Notes: generated by a model not told the origin, from the letters alone. A stretch of 64,000 bases of DNA from Galaxea fascicularis (GCA_948470475.1 OX419335.1:35529297-35593296), one strand, 5' to 3'; positions 27,601 to 39,432 are shown, counted from the first letter of the stretch. Numbers and translations: made by a program.

Positions 27601-30600
27601 GACACCTGAAAATCCCGGAAAGCTGTAAACTTAAGTAAGAAAGTATTCTTGAAAGGCATTGACGAAGAGCCAGATGGGAAGATCCAACGTTAACAACTGA
27701 AAAATAGTTAATATACATTACAGATCCTGAAAAACAACTTTCTTATGGCTGGAACAGTTAGGTCCTGGAAATATACTTGTCTATAGTTGACTGATACACC
27801 TCTGAAATATACATTCACCTCTCGATTCTCATCGAGGGCAGACTAGCTGTCTTGCATTCTAAAGCCAACAACTTGCATAACAATTACTTCACAGTCGTTT
27901 GAAACCAATATTTCACTTGTTTTCTACACATAATCATTGTCATTCCTCATATTTAATTCCTCTCCTCCAGATGAAAGACATATACCATGACTATTTCTCA
28001 TATCTAATGGATGAAAAGGTCACAGCGAGAAAGATGGCACGTGAGCTCTGGAATGAGCTGGATGACACTCGTCCTTTTGGGGCCTCACTTCAGCAAGAAG
28101 TTCCAAACTGGCCTTGGGCAACAAAGATAGTGGTAGTTACATTTAAAACAGACTTACCCTAACTTTACTTAGTATATACACACTCAGCGATCTTGGTGAT
28201 AATCAAGCAATCTGATTTGTTAGCAATCTCGTGGTATTTTAACATTATTGACGCCCTAGCGGGTGAATAATGCGTGATCCAAACGAAAACAAAATGGCCG
28301 GCGAAAGTTCGCGTTTCACCAGCGTTTCTGAATCCAAAATTTTAAGAATAGAAGTAGATGGTGTACCAAAAAACACAAAGAGGGCTACGAAATTTGGCTT
28401 GAACGTTCTAAGGTGAGAGAAGACTTCATACCTTACAAACCAGCGTTCTACAGTTTGTTTGCATGTTTTCCACGCGTGAATTCTGAGGTCAATTGAAATC
28501 GACTTTATATGCTTTACTACTGAAAATGTTGAGATCGTCTGTTGTTGAGGTCGCTTCGTGTGTATATGGTAAAACAATAATTGTTATTTTCAATCTTGGT
28601 GGCCTACGTGTAGCCGCGCGAAGGTGGGGGAGGGGGGGGAGGGGTGGGGAGGAAGATACGGCTACGCGCAAGCAAGGTTGCATGTTGTCACCTACTCTTT
28701 TTAATTTCTATCTAAGTGATCTACCAAAATTCTTAAATGCGGCGTGTCCAACCGACATTATGCTAGGTGATAAATCTATAAATGGTCTCTTATATGCGGA
28801 CGATCTAGTGATCTTCTCTAGATCAGCACAAAGCCTTCAAATAATCCTTAATAAGCTGGAATCTTTCTGTGAAGATGCCGATTTAAGTGTAAATTTAGAC
28901 AAGACAAAAATTATGATTTTTAATAACTGTAGTAAGTCTTTCAACAACTACTTGTTCAGATACGACGCTGATGAACTGGAAAATGTAAAATCCTATAAAT
29001 CTCTTGGACTCATAATGAGTCCTTTTGGAAACTTTAATCTCGCTAGGCAAGAGTTGAAGAAAGTAGCATTTAAAGCACTCTATAAATTACAAGAAGAGAT
29101 GGGAACCACTTCAGAGAAAATAATTATAAATTAACGATTTAAGTTATTTGATGCACTGACATCTCCCATACTTTTTTATGCGAGTGAAGTGTGGGGGATT
29201 GATTGCAATGGGAAATTAGAAAAGGATCCAGCAGAATTGGTTCAAAATAAATTCCTAAAGTGGTTGCTGGGAGTTGTGTTTGCAGGTCTCTAAGCAATTG
29301 TCTATCCAGTGAAATCAAAAATCGCCAATCGCAATCTGCAATAAATCAGCTTTACATTGATATAGTTTTCCATGGTTTCATGGGAAGGAGCACGCCTATA
29401 CAATATTTCCCAGAGGACACCCGTCAAACCTTTCAGTAACCTTAATCATAATCATGATGATGACAATATTTAACCAGGGAATCCACATCACGAAAAGGTG
29501 GTTTTCAGAGGGGCCCTGCACCGACTGACAATGTGAAGAATTATTTGCTTTGTGCTTACGCGTTGTTAATGGTACAACCCTTTCTTCATTTCAGTTTGGT
29601 TGTTTTCTGGTGGACCTTTTTCTCAAGTCAGCCCAAATCAACGTAAATCTCTTCAACAGTCGGCCAGAGGAGAAAATACTTCCGGCATTTTATCACACGT
29701 ATGAATTTAAAGTTGACAAGAAGCTGGGGGTGTTGAAACCCCACCCGATTGTGTGTAAATTGTTTAAAGGCTACCTAGCAAGGCAGGGAGAGATTTCCAT
29801 GGAAACAACGTCTGTACCAATGTTGGTCCCACCACGTCCTTGGAGAGCCACCAAGGATGGTGCCTACCTTATTCTACCAGGTTTGAGATTTATTTCTAAC
29901 GGTCTATCTTCCGCCCTGTCAGCAGATTTGATTTGATTGACCTTGATTGTTAAGGCTTCGTTGTACTCATAATAGAACAAATTTGTTACGTTGTAAAGCT
30001 AAAAAATCCTGGGTTTTAAATCTAGTAACAACCCTGCATGCTATATAGAAACCTTAAGAGTATTTTTCAGTTATGGTTGTGGACATATTTTAAAGCCTAT
30101 CTGTAGAGCGTATGCAACCAATCCCATCAGATTGCAGTGACAATCACGTGCCGGCTATGTTGATGGGGAATTCTCTCGTCTCGTCTACACTGAAGGCGAT
30201 TCGTCTACACACTTGTGTTTCATCCGTTTTCGCAGTCTAACCGAATTGAAAGTCAAGCCTTATTTGTTTTCTTCATTTGTGTCGGCGAACCGATTTAAGA
30301 TGTCTAAGCGAATCAACTTTGCGTGTGTAGGCGAATCGACTGCAATGCAGACGAATCGACATGTAGGCAAGACGACATGTAGGCGAGATGACCTGTTGGC
30401 GAAACAAAAGCAAAAGAAGCTAACGACACACCTTTCATTATCCAGAGTGAATAATTCACTAATTTACAAATGGACAACTGAACGCTTCAAGGTTATAATG
30501 TGTCTTTCAATCTATCAGACCCATTTTGTTCAGTCGCGTGACAGAGACCAAACTAACTTTCTGGTACATGTAGTCTCCTTCGCAGCCGTCTTTCGGGAGC

Positions 30601-33600
30601 GTTGCGTGACATCCCGAAAGACGGCTGCGAAGGAGACCAACTTTCTGGTTGCTTGGAGGAATATTCGCTTGGATAAGTGTTATTTTGTTGTTTCTATCGC
30701 AGTTGAACTCGTTCGCAGTGCTTACGACGAAGAAGGTCGATACGACAAATTACTGGATGAGAAGACCAACAAGGAAGATTTGGTGGCCGTGTTTGACTCC
30801 TTGAACTTTCTCGGATCATGTGCTTGGAGGACAAACAAAAGGATTTTAGATATTGCAATCGACATGTTCAACAGCGGCGGGAATGAGGATTTGTCTATTC
30901 CAGGCCCTGTAATTCAGCCTGAAGACGATAGTAGATCATCTAAGTGAGTTTAAATAAATAAACTTGGAAACAGTAAACAGTGCTTTAAGCCCGTAAGATT
31001 TGAAAGTGGCGTCAAGTGTCGCAAAAATTGCGAGTGGTGACGATCCACTTTTTGAGCAAATGAAGGATATTAATATTTTTTTTCTTTATCATATTTATCC
31101 CTACAATTATGTAATTTTGCTTAAACTATTCGCATTTTTAGAACTTTGTTTCAAATAATAATTAAAAGAATGACAAAAACGCAAGGAAACAGAACTTTGT
31201 TGCTTAGATAAAAATAGGTCCGCAATGCGTACATGTGTGACTTACTAAGCCACGTAACAGGCGCTCGACTCTCGTGAACAAATAAATCCGATCGTGCCAT
31301 AATGTGGCTATACACTTCGTGTAAACCACACACAAAATAGACTGAATGCTTAAATACATGTAAGTTAGCTTACACTGTCAAGGTGTTTTTAAAACTTTGA
31401 AGTTCGTTCCTTCGTAGCTTCAGGCAGTTTTCAGTAAAACCATTCGGTTTGTTTTTCTGATTGTGTAAATGAATAGCGTACGTTCGTACATAACACAACT
31501 TGGAATATTTTTTTAAAGGGCTAAACTCGACCCAGAAGAACGAAAGAAACAGGTTCAGGAAAGAAGAATAGCCAAGAAGCTGGCTCGTGAACAGTACTCC
31601 CTGCGCATGTCATGTCTGTACAAACTCTCTGTGGCCAATCATTTCCGTGATCACGTGTTCTGGCTGCCAATCAACTTGGACTTCCGAGGAAGAGTGTATC
31701 CAATTCCCCCGCATTGCTCTCATGTTGGTAAGGACAAGTTTTGCCTGGTACTTTTTGGGAAGCTGAGCAAGGTTGACAATTAACATCAGATAAACTCGGT
31801 GTTGCACTGCGTGCGTAGACTCTTAAGTGTTATTGGCAATATTTTCTTTTGTTGGTTATGGGAAGCTGATATCTTGCTGCTAAAACTATCCTTCCTAATA
31901 CGGTGTCCGTTAACGAGAAAAGCCTTAACTTTCTGCCATCCCTTCCGTACCAATGTGGTCTAATAGAATATCAACCTCCAAACAGCCGTCGGCATTGTTT
32001 ACTGAAATCATTTGGTGGAGAGGCTTCTGGTTTGTTGAATTGTATTTTGACGGCGGTTCATTGAAATGCCAAGACTTTGTTTATGGATTAAAAGTGTCCA
32101 AGATTATTTTCTTAAGGCATCTTATTTTGAACATTTTTACTTTACCAATGTTAAGAGCAAAGGCAACGTCTAATTGTTTTTACCCATTTCTAATGGCTAT
32201 TTCATTCAAAGGCAAACTTAAAATTTATTACTGATTAAAAATGCGTACTTATACCTGCTCAACAGAGGGTAGTAGCTCAATGCAGGACCACTCACCATAC
32301 GTTTCATTGTTAAAAAACATTTTAGCAGCGCATTGGGCTCTATATCAGGAGAAGCAGGCACCTACTCCGGCATCCTCACAGACCCTCCTCATTTTGTGCA
32401 CTTTCAACAACCTTGAAAGCAAGTTCATTAGTTATTTACTCAGTCATCGGAGACTGAGACCAAACATGCGAGACTTAGAGACCCAAATACATGCACTATA
32501 AACGAGACTTCGAGACTCTTTGCAAAGGTTGTCGAGAATTTTGAGATCGGATGAAAAGTTTACGATTACCCAAGATTTTAGAGGTACAATTCGCCACCCC
32601 TTCTTTACCCTTTGCACTTTTACTTGTTTTCAGGGGACGACTTAAGCCGTGGAATGCTTCAGTTTGCCAAGGGTGTCCCCCTGGGGAAAAGGGGACTGGA
32701 ATGGCTTAAGATCCATCTAGTAACGCTGCACGGCGCTCAGAAGAAAGCGTCTCTAGCGGAACGTTTGCAGTACGCTGAGGAGATTAGGGATGATATATTA
32801 GACTCGGCTGACAATCCTTTGACGGTTAGTAATAGGAGGAATCCGTTGGTGAAGGATGTGCTCTTGCTGTTACCGATCGATGCAGACGCCAGGGCGTATA
32901 CGCTCCTCAGTAACATACAATCGAGATTAAAGCCGCAATGACAGACATCAACCATTCGACCCAATGGCCTGTTACAGACAACCAATAACGAAATGTGTAG
33001 TCTCTAGTAGAGCATTGTTTCAAGCCAAAATGTATGTAATTTAGGTTACTTGCCCACGTGAGCCAAAGGTCACCGAAAATGATTTGCCTCGTACTGCTTT
33101 CACTTTCCGCTGTTCATTCTATTGTTTGTCGTCTTGAGCTTACCAAACGTAGCATGTTTTGCATTTGGTTGGCAGACTTTTTGTTTCATCCAGATCTCAA
33201 CTCTAGAAAGCCTCCGTAGCAATATGAATTCCTGATCATCAGTTGCGTATCATCATAGGGGCGAGGCTGGTGGAAGACCGCTGATGATCCATGGCAAACG
33301 CTGGCCACTTGTATGGAGATCGCAGACGCTATGCGATCCCCAGACCCCACGCAGTTTATTTCCCATCAGCCAGTGCACCAGGATGGTTCTTGCAATGGCC
33401 TCCAGCATTATGCTGCGCTGGGTCAAGACAGTTATGGCGCCAAACAGGTGAACTTGATGCCAGCAGATAGACCACAAGATGTTTACGAAGAGGTATGATG
33501 CCCTGTTAGGAGATTTTTGAGGGAATCTTTGAAACCTGTTGGGGAAAAACAAGATTGACAAAGTGTCTCGAGGCCCTATTTTTTCGAGAAACAGCCACCT

Positions 33601-36600
33601 TTAGAACTTTGGCCAGTTTCTTCTAACATGCTGTACACCGGTGCACGTGGAAATCACTCTCTCCTCGATGACAAGGCTCGTCTGTTTCTGCGCTCTTTTG
33701 ACGTTTTTGCACGTGTCTAATTCAGTAGCGCACGTTTGAACATTTCCGCACATCCTTTGTTTTCATTCAAATTTATAGTTAAATTTGCTCCTCTTTGTGG
33801 ACTCCCATATTAACTCTATGCCACGTTTTTATAGGTAGCCAAACTGGTGGAAGCTTCAAGAGTGCGTGACGCTGCAGATGGTCACGAAATCGCCAAAGAA
33901 CTCGAGGGAAAAGTGACCCGCAAAGTAGTCAAACAGACGGTGATGACCATTGTGTATGGTGTCACGTTTGTTGGTGGCCGACTGCAGATTGAGCGTCAGT
34001 TGAAGGACCTGGAAATGAATGAAAAACTTATTTTTAAGGCTTCTTCGTATCTGGTGACGAAGGTTTTTGACAGCATTGGAGAAATGTTTACCGCGGCTAG
34101 AGCCATTCAAGTAAGCTTCCGCTGATTAAAAAAACGAAAATCTGTTATGGGTAATTTAGAGTGCATTCTGTTATTATAAAACGGGACGGCTGTAGCCCCA
34201 CAAAGGAGAAGTGTCGGAAAGATATTTAACTTCATGTTTTTCGTTCGCACTTAGCATGCGTTTTGGCCGGTTTTTTATTAATTAATTTTTTTTTCGCTCA
34301 AAGAAAAAGTTGTATACTCCTGGAAATCTGCCGTAGGATTTGTTCTGCTTCGAGGCGCAAGAGGGGATCTCTGTTTGAGTACAGTCGAACCTTTATTACA
34401 CGGTCAACCTCGGGAAATGGCTAAGTGGCCGCTTAATACCGGATGACCGCTTAATAAAAGTTGCACAGAATAGCCGTATTTATCTTGGAGGACGAATAAT
34501 TCGTCTCAGACGCATTTTTCGTCTGAGACGCATTATGCCCCATGCGTCAAGATAATTACGGGAAATAAGACCAGACGACATGACAACAAAAGGAAAGGAA
34601 TCTCGTGTTCGTAAGTGGTATAACTTCTTGAGAGACTATTATTTGTCTCCGAATGTCATTTCACTGTATCTCTGGTTTTCTTTACGGTTTTGCCATTCAA
34701 AAAACACTGCAACTGTTGGTTTTCGAACTTATTTCTTTTATTTGAGATAAACGTGAAAGCACGACAAATGGCAGCCATTTTGTCTCGATTTTCTCACTGG
34801 TTTTTGACCTCATTAAGAGTTATAGTACCCCATCTTTTATTCGTCTGCTGCTGTTTTATGCGTCTTTGTATTTATCTTGAACTGACGAATAATTCGTCTG
34901 AGACGAATTATTCGTCTTCCAAGATAAATACCACCAATGGACTTAAACGAGGAATGCGCCATTTTATGTAGAAGTAATTACGTAATGGGCAGTTTATGCA
35001 CGACGGCGTTCACTTGGTGAAAAAACTGCAACAAAGAAGAACATGCTATAAATAGACTAACAAAACAGTAACGCAAAGTTCCTACAGTCAGCAACGTCGG
35101 CGATTTTCTTGAATTTATAAAGTGACCATTTAACATAGTAGAGACATTAGAAACAGTTTATTGGGACAGGATGACCGCGACCGATTAACAGAGGTGACCG
35201 CTTAATACAGGGCAAAAGTACAGTAATTCAGACATTCAATACAGTCCTGCTAAATACAGGTTAAGAGTAAACTACATTTTATTTACAACCTGTTTGAGGA
35301 CTCATTCGTCTCTTTTGTAGAACTGGTTTGCTTCATCAGCCACTCAGATCGCCTTGTCGGGTCATTATGTAGACTGGTACACTCCGCTTGGTCTGTACGT
35401 CAGTCAACCGTACTCCAAAAACCCTCCAAGAAAAGTTGTACGAACCAAGCTGCAGTGGATGATGATCAGGTCCAAAGGTCTACCTCATATTCCACCCGAC
35501 TCCAGAAAACAGCGTGGAGCTTTCCCGCCAAATTTCGTTCATTCCCTGGACTCCACTCACATGATGCTGACCGCGCTGTATTGTCAGCGATCTGGAGCGA
35601 CTTTTTCCTCTGTGCACGATAGCTTCTGGACACATGCAGCAAATGTGGGTGTCATGAATCAAGTGAGTCTGAACATTTTCTTGTGGCATTTCATTTGCTG
35701 TAGTCCAAATGTTATTAGAGGGAAGGTCACGGAGAAGGATGAATTGGGGAGGGAGGCCAGAAGAAGGAGGGGGCCTTGGAGGGGCGAGGGATATTGGGCC
35801 GGTGTGGAGGTTGGAGAAAATGTCCAGCACATGGTAAAGAGGTGTAGAGGCGGTAAAGAAAGTAGTCGCGCACTGGTGCGACTTATGGAGGTGGGGAAAG
35901 CAAAGTGCACGGACGCTCAAGTCCGATAGGGAAACTGACGTATTGAGCGAGGGGGTAGGGGTGGGGGACAATCGAGGGGGTGTGGAGGGGTCGGGGACTT
36001 TTGCACAAGGGTAAGAAGAGTTGGAATAGGAACCAGTAGCGAAATGAGAGAGAAAGACCGTTTTTAACATTGACGTGCACAAGGATCCCTGTTTTTTGCT
36101 TCCTAACGCAGATTTGCCGCGAACAGTTTGTTAAGCTTCATAGCCAGCCAATATTGGAGGACCTTCAAAAACATTTCGAGAGGAATTATTCCAACCTGAA
36201 GTGAGTAATGAGTCATTCAGCAGTGTGTATATTAATGGAGGGGTTTTCGATTGACTGTTGTGAAGCCAAAACCAAAGCAATTACTCTGACCAATCACAAG
36301 CGACGAAGACAGCTCAGTGAACCAATCAGAATTTGAAGTAATTACATGCAACCGGCGCCAAGCGCGGGAGAATTCGCGCGTGCAACTCGCGATTGGTTTT
36401 GGTTCTGCTTGTCATTGGCTGAAAAAGTGGCGCGACTCTTGGCAACCAATCACAGAGAAAAGTGAAGTAAAACCAAAGCAAACGCGATTTCTATTCTCTG
36501 CGCTCCGCCGAATAGAAAACATTCCCCATATAAACACTGGAGACAAAAGGAGGGAGCCGACCAGCAAAGTACCTTGATGACTGATTGGGAATGTCGGTCG

Positions 36601-37979
36601 TTTCGCCTGCAAGTCGTTTCGCCTACAAGTCGATTCGCCTACACTGAGGTCGATTACCCTACACACTTAAAGTCGATTCGCCTTCACAAGTAAAGTGAGA
36701 TTTAATTCGCAAAACAAACATGTAGGCAAATCGTAAACGTTAATGTTCTGTAAGTTTAAATTCAAAAGTTTGCAAAAGAAACATGTAGGCGAATCTACTT
36801 TACTTGTGTAGGGGAATCGACTTCAGTGTAAGCGAATCGACGTGTAGGCGAAACGACCGGTTTCCCTAATTGGCGTCAAGTGAATATGCAAACCAAGGAG
36901 TGGTATAAATGACCGAAAGGTGCGAATGCCAACATGCATAGCAAGGATACGTGTACCCATGGGGAATACATTTTCTTTCGGCACTCAGTTGAAAACCGCC
37001 CAAATATAAGCAATCGCAGAGCTCTCCTGTATGCGCGGTATCAGCTTTGCATCGTTTTCCTTCCGAAGCTAAAACAGGTTTTGTGTCTCCTTGTAACACC
37101 TAAATGTTTTCCAACCATGTTGTTGCAGGCTCAATCGTCCCTTGAAATCAAAAGAGTCCGGAGAGGAAAGAACACATGTATCGTTTGAGGGAAGACCCGC
37201 GCATGGTAATCTTTACACAAGCATTGTGTTCAATTAATTCGTAGTTGCCACGATGGCCGTTTTTAGACTTTATTTTCGCGGTCAGAAATCTTCTCTTACT
37301 TGAAGGTACTTGGTACTTGACAATGCCATCCATAAATGGTGGCAAAATAGTGTGTGAAAGACATACTGTCATTGAAAGTAACTGGCCGGGACAACAAAAA
37401 TAAAGAAATGGGACAAAAAAAATGGAGCCACGTTTAGGTCATATCGATTCGCTTTAATTTTGGATTGACCTTGGAAAGGTCAGCTTTTCATTCTCACCAA
37501 TGATAGCCAGTTTACCTCCTCGACTCAGTTGGTAAACTTGTGAATTCCAAAGGCCTGCTTTCCGGGAGCAAGGTTGGCGCAGTGGTGAGAGCACTCGCTT
37601 TCCACCAATGTGTCCCGGGTTCGATTTCCGGACTCGGCGTCTTATATGGGTTAAGTTTGTTGGTATTCCTGGTTTTTTTTCCGTGTTCCGGTTTTCCCCT
37701 CTCATCAAAAAACCAGTATTTGATTTAATTTGATTTGTAATAGATTTCAGGGCGACAAGTTTATTAGCCCACGGCTATTACGTGCTAACCTGACCAAATA
37801 AAGTTATTATTATTATTATTATTAGTTCCAAAGATTGCATAACAGTTGTGGCTATTATAAATCCCTACTGTCTTTCACTGATCTGCATATTATCATTATA
37901 TTTTAATTTGTTTCTTATTTAATTTTTAGGTGATTTTAATATCAAAGAAGTTCTGAACTCCAACTACTTCTTTTGTTGA
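21160..37979 (+). CDS. POLRMT: Mitochondrial DNA-directed RNA polymerase (POLRMT), complete, about 16 exons
   Basis: A single-subunit, T7-like RNA polymerase that transcribes mitochondrial DNA and makes replication primers in the matrix. Exons: 21160-21250, 21847-22724, 24454-24705, 25758-26187, 26621-26826, 27971-28129 (or 28132), 29595-29880, 30703-30943, 31519-31727, 32634-32824, 33259-33492, 33835-34110, 35321-35662, 36112-36200, 37129-37205 and 37930-37979. All phases agree, giving about 1336 aa (human 1230). The start [17 protein letters not shown] is Arg/Ser/Phe-rich without acidic residues, a typical mitochondrial presequence; upstream ATGs at 21144 and 21153 are out of frame. A Lys/Ser-rich linker, a PPR-like part, the N-terminal domain and the palm/fingers follow. 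Catalytic Asp residues are in [18 protein letters not shown] (motif A) and [10 protein letters not shown] (motif C); motif B is [17 protein letters not shown]. The C-terminus NSNYFFC matches the family's closing aromatic end. Confidence 0.96.
21652..21705. repeat. (AAT)n microsatellite in POLRMT intron 1
   Basis: About 17 AAT/ATA units after a C-rich CCCCCGCCCC stretch. Confidence 0.95.
21847..22724 (+). CDS. POLRMT: POLRMT exon 2, Lys/Ser-rich N-terminal linker
   Basis: Phase-1 entry giving [14 protein letters not shown]. Residues from about 21970 to 22230 are dominated by Lys, Ser, Thr and Asn; after that come acidic stretches ([17 protein letters not shown]). The exon is low in complexity and probably disordered, lying between the presequence and the PPR domain. 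It diverges quickly in this family and is much longer here than any motif-bearing part. Confidence 0.8.
23475..23682. mobile_element. MITE with TAGAGGGTCCCCTATAC ends
   Basis: Exact 17-bp inverted ends at 23475-23491 and 23666-23682. The interior is A/T-rich with repeated TCACG words. It lies in the POLRMT intron between 22724 and 24454. Confidence 0.85.
23893..24238. mobile_element. MITE with 29-bp TIRs (TACAGTAAACACC)
   Basis: 23893-23921 and 24210-24238 are inverted repeats with one mismatch. The interior contains further AAGAACA/TGTTCTTAT words. Same POLRMT intron as the element at 23475. Confidence 0.87.
24454..24705 (+). CDS. POLRMT: POLRMT exon with PPR-like helices
   Basis: 84 codons in phase 0. 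[20 protein letters not shown] and [20 protein letters not shown] are two consecutive helix pairs of the pentatricopeptide type, as in the N-terminal part of animal POLRMT. The preceding CAG acceptor follows a T-rich tract. Confidence 0.88.
25119..25407. mobile_element. MITE family C (GGTTGCCA ends)
   Basis: GGTTGCCA and TGGCAACC are the ends. The interior repeats GTCAGGGAAAAGTCAGGGAATTTT-like words near both ends. A second copy, in the opposite sense, is at 46237-46585. Confidence 0.8.
25641..25798. repeat. Inverted copy of the start of a POLRMT exon
   Basis: Intronic 25641-25679 is the reverse complement of 25760-25798 (39 bp, one mismatch). The latter is the first 39 bases or so of exon 25758-26187. 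The spacer is 80 bp and contains the acceptor. Confidence 0.92.
28672..29275 (+). pseudogene. Truncated non-LTR reverse transcriptase in a POLRMT intron
   Basis: It reads [20 protein letters not shown], then [11 protein letters not shown] with the catalytic YADD box, then [21 protein letters not shown]. After one frameshift near 29132 it continues [20 protein letters not shown] and KFLKWLLGV. This is the middle of an RT domain from a Jockey/CR1/RTE-like element, in the same orientation as the host gene. The first 60 codons of the open frame upstream are unrelated host sequence. Confidence 0.88.
30176..30405. mobile_element. MITE family D fragment (GTAGGCGAATCGAC words)
   Basis: GGCGATTCGTCTACAC near the left and repeated GTAGGCGAATCGAC/GTAGGCAAGACGAC units at the right. 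It shares its unit with the better preserved copy at 36597-36858. Confidence 0.65.
30573..30637. repeat. Perfect 26-bp hairpin with flanking direct repeats
   Basis: 30573-30598 and 30612-30637 are exact inverted repeats (core CGCAGCCGTCTTTCGG) around a 13-bp loop. AACTTTCTGGT occurs on both outer sides, like a target duplication. It sits 65 bp before POLRMT exon 30703-30943. Confidence 0.88.
33259..33492 (+). CDS. POLRMT: POLRMT exon with catalytic motif A
   Basis: 78 codons in phase 0: [20 protein letters not shown], then [16 protein letters not shown]. The Asp of HQDGS is the first metal-binding residue of T7-like polymerases. The preceding exon ends DSADNPLT and the join is in frame. Confidence 0.95.
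33835..34110 (+). CDS. POLRMT: POLRMT exon with fingers motif B
   Basis: 92 codons in phase 0. [20 protein letters not shown] carries the invariant Lys and Tyr/Gly of the O helix, which binds the incoming nucleotide and discriminates ribonucleotides. Confidence 0.95.
34379..35260. mobile_element. Composite MITE: family B-like element with a nested family E element
   Basis: The left end AGTACAGTCGAACC followed by ACCGCTTAATA-type words is matched at the right by GACCGCTTAATACAGGGCAAAAGTACAG. The element at 34476-34931 lies inside it, so it inserted later. Located in the POLRMT intron between 34110 and 35321. Confidence 0.6.
34476..34931. mobile_element. MITE family E with 36-bp TIRs (GTATTTATCTTGG...)
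   Basis: 34476-34511 and 34896-34931 are inverted repeats with one mismatch and contain GACGAATAATTCGTCT. Near the right end, 34868-34931 is itself a smaller foldback with the same GTATTTATCTTG end. GACGAATTATTCGTC words link it to the giant foldback at 13239. Confidence 0.88.
35321..35662 (+). CDS. POLRMT: POLRMT exon with catalytic motif C
   Basis: 114 codons. [19 protein letters not shown] and [18 protein letters not shown] match the animal POLRMT C-terminal palm. The Asp of VHDSF is the second catalytic metal ligand. Confidence 0.95.
36597..36858. mobile_element. MITE family D: TIRs built of tandem GTAGGCGAATCGAC units
   Basis: The left arm GGTCGTTTCGCCTACAAGTC continues with further GTCGATTCGCC units. 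The right arm is its inverted counterpart, ending GTAGGCGAAACGACC. The terminal repeats are about 80 bp and consist of 4-5 short units each. Located in the POLRMT intron between 36200 and 37129. Confidence 0.82.
37563..37827 (+). mobile_element. tRNA-derived SINE, family 1
   Basis: The head GGTTGGCGCAGTGGTGAGAG and B-box GGGTTCGATTTCC match the 6632 copy. An AATAAAG then (TTA)n tail closes it at 37827. It lies about 100 bp before the last POLRMT exon, so the two are close neighbours in the same intron. Confidence 0.82.
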
Positions 37980-39274
37980 CCCGCGGCTTCTGGCACATTT
38001 TGATCACGTGGCACTCACGTTTCCTTGCCATTCTTCGACTGTCCCAAGGTTTTGGCGGAAGCATCCCAAAGCCAATAACTGTGACACAATCGCTCTATCA
38101 GCTGCTCCACTGAAGGGAGAAGTGGTTAAAACGCGTCTTACTTAGTTCAATTCATGACTTATTCCGTCAGGCTTGGATGTTATCCTGCAGCCTACCACTA
38201 GCCTACCACTATTATCCCGAGAAAATACGTTTCACTTTCAGGAATGTACTTTACCCTCGGACCCTCCCCCTGTGCGGTCCTTGGTGAATGATACTCTTCT
38301 CGATCGCGGAAAGCCAGCAAGCTTGCAAAGAGAACGCGCATTTTTCTTTTGATAGCCTTAAAACCCGCTAAACAGCCATGTAAACAAAACGCGGTATCTG
38401 TGAATGCAAACTAATGGACTAGCGCAAAAGTTGTTGGTAAAAGATGGCCAAACGAACTTAACATCACCTATCAAAAACTAAAACAATAGACAATCAAATA
38501 TGACCAAACAGGGTGGCCAGGGTGGCCAGAGTGGCCAGACGGTAAAATGTTTGGTCACCAAAATTGATTTCCCGTTTGGTTTGGCTCAAGGAAAACTTAT
38601 ATTAAACGCAGCAGCGGTTGACAACTGTGGAGCAGCTCTCTGGATGAACTTTTCGGCGAGAGGGTCCTACGAGGGTACTAAGAAAAAACATTCGATGAGC
38701 ATTCAGTGAACCACCTTGTCAAGTTATGGGTAAAGCTTTGGTGGAGTTTGAATGCCAAACTCTAACCTGTACCAGGAATTCAATGTAATTGATGTTAGCG
38801 AAACAAATTGAGAAGAAGGAAGAAATAACGCTTTGTCGCTTGGTTTCCTTCGCTCGTTCTTGCTCGCCACAATGTGAGAATCTGGAATACTGGGATAGCT
38901 GAAATTGAAACCATTGGTCGAATTTGAATGTCAGAATGTCGTGCGAGAAGGTCGGTTAGTTCAGCGTCGACTAAAGCCCGAACCAAACGAGGATGACATC
39001 GCTGAACCTGTTACGGCCTTCGTTGCCAATGAAGAGTTAAAAAAATTAATCAGTACGTGATAATTGCACTTCGCGACTTACAATTACGCAATTAATTTTG
39101 TTTTCCTCGTTTGCTTTTTAGTTTTTTTGAAATACTCTTTACTAGCTACATAGAAAACACTACTGGATTTTGGTCTACCAGTCATTTCAAACTGCTCTGA
39201 TTAAAAAGGTACAAGTTGTATTTTTGTCAACTATGGTAAGCCCTTGTTATCCCTATTGCTAATGGCTGGAAATA
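37980..39274. other. Intergenic region 3' of POLRMT
   Basis: No canonical polyadenylation signal stands close to the POLRMT stop. 38500-38540 has a short GGTGGCCAG tandem repeat that opens a small frame (38500-38709) without recognised motifs. The rest shows nothing I can support. Confidence 0.4.
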
Positions 39275-39432
39275 GGTCATTTCCGAATTACCTCAGGCCT
39301 CTTTTTCAAAGCGAGTCTTGGTTCTCATCCTTTCATATGCAAATCAATCTCATTTTAATGTGAATGAAAATTGAAAGGATGAGCACCACGACTCGCTTTG
39401 AAAAAGAGGCCTGAGGAAATTCGGAAATGGCC
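39275..39432. mobile_element. Foldback element, arms about 60 bp
   Basis: CATTTCCGAATTACCTCAGG and CTCTTTTTCAAAGCGAGTC at the left recur inverted at the right (GACTCGCTTTGAAAAAGAGG...GGAAATGGCC). There are a few mismatches. Confidence 0.85.

Noticed and set aside
28493..28671. First 60 residues of the frame leading into the RT fragment
   Set aside because: They are host intron and G-rich sequence fused by chance to the RT frame.
31519..35662. Phage T7-like polymerase from a bacterial or viral contaminant
   Set aside because: The gene is spliced, has an N-terminal presequence and PPR-like region, and matches animal POLRMT motifs through to the C-terminus.
35659..36082. Overlapping Pro/Ser-rich minus-strand frames
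   Set aside because: They lie in a G-rich POLRMT intron and antisense of an exon; composition explains them.
38500..38709. Small Gly/Gln-rich frame as a gene
   Set aside because: It begins in a GGTGGCCAG tandem repeat and has no motif, splice signal or neighbour support.
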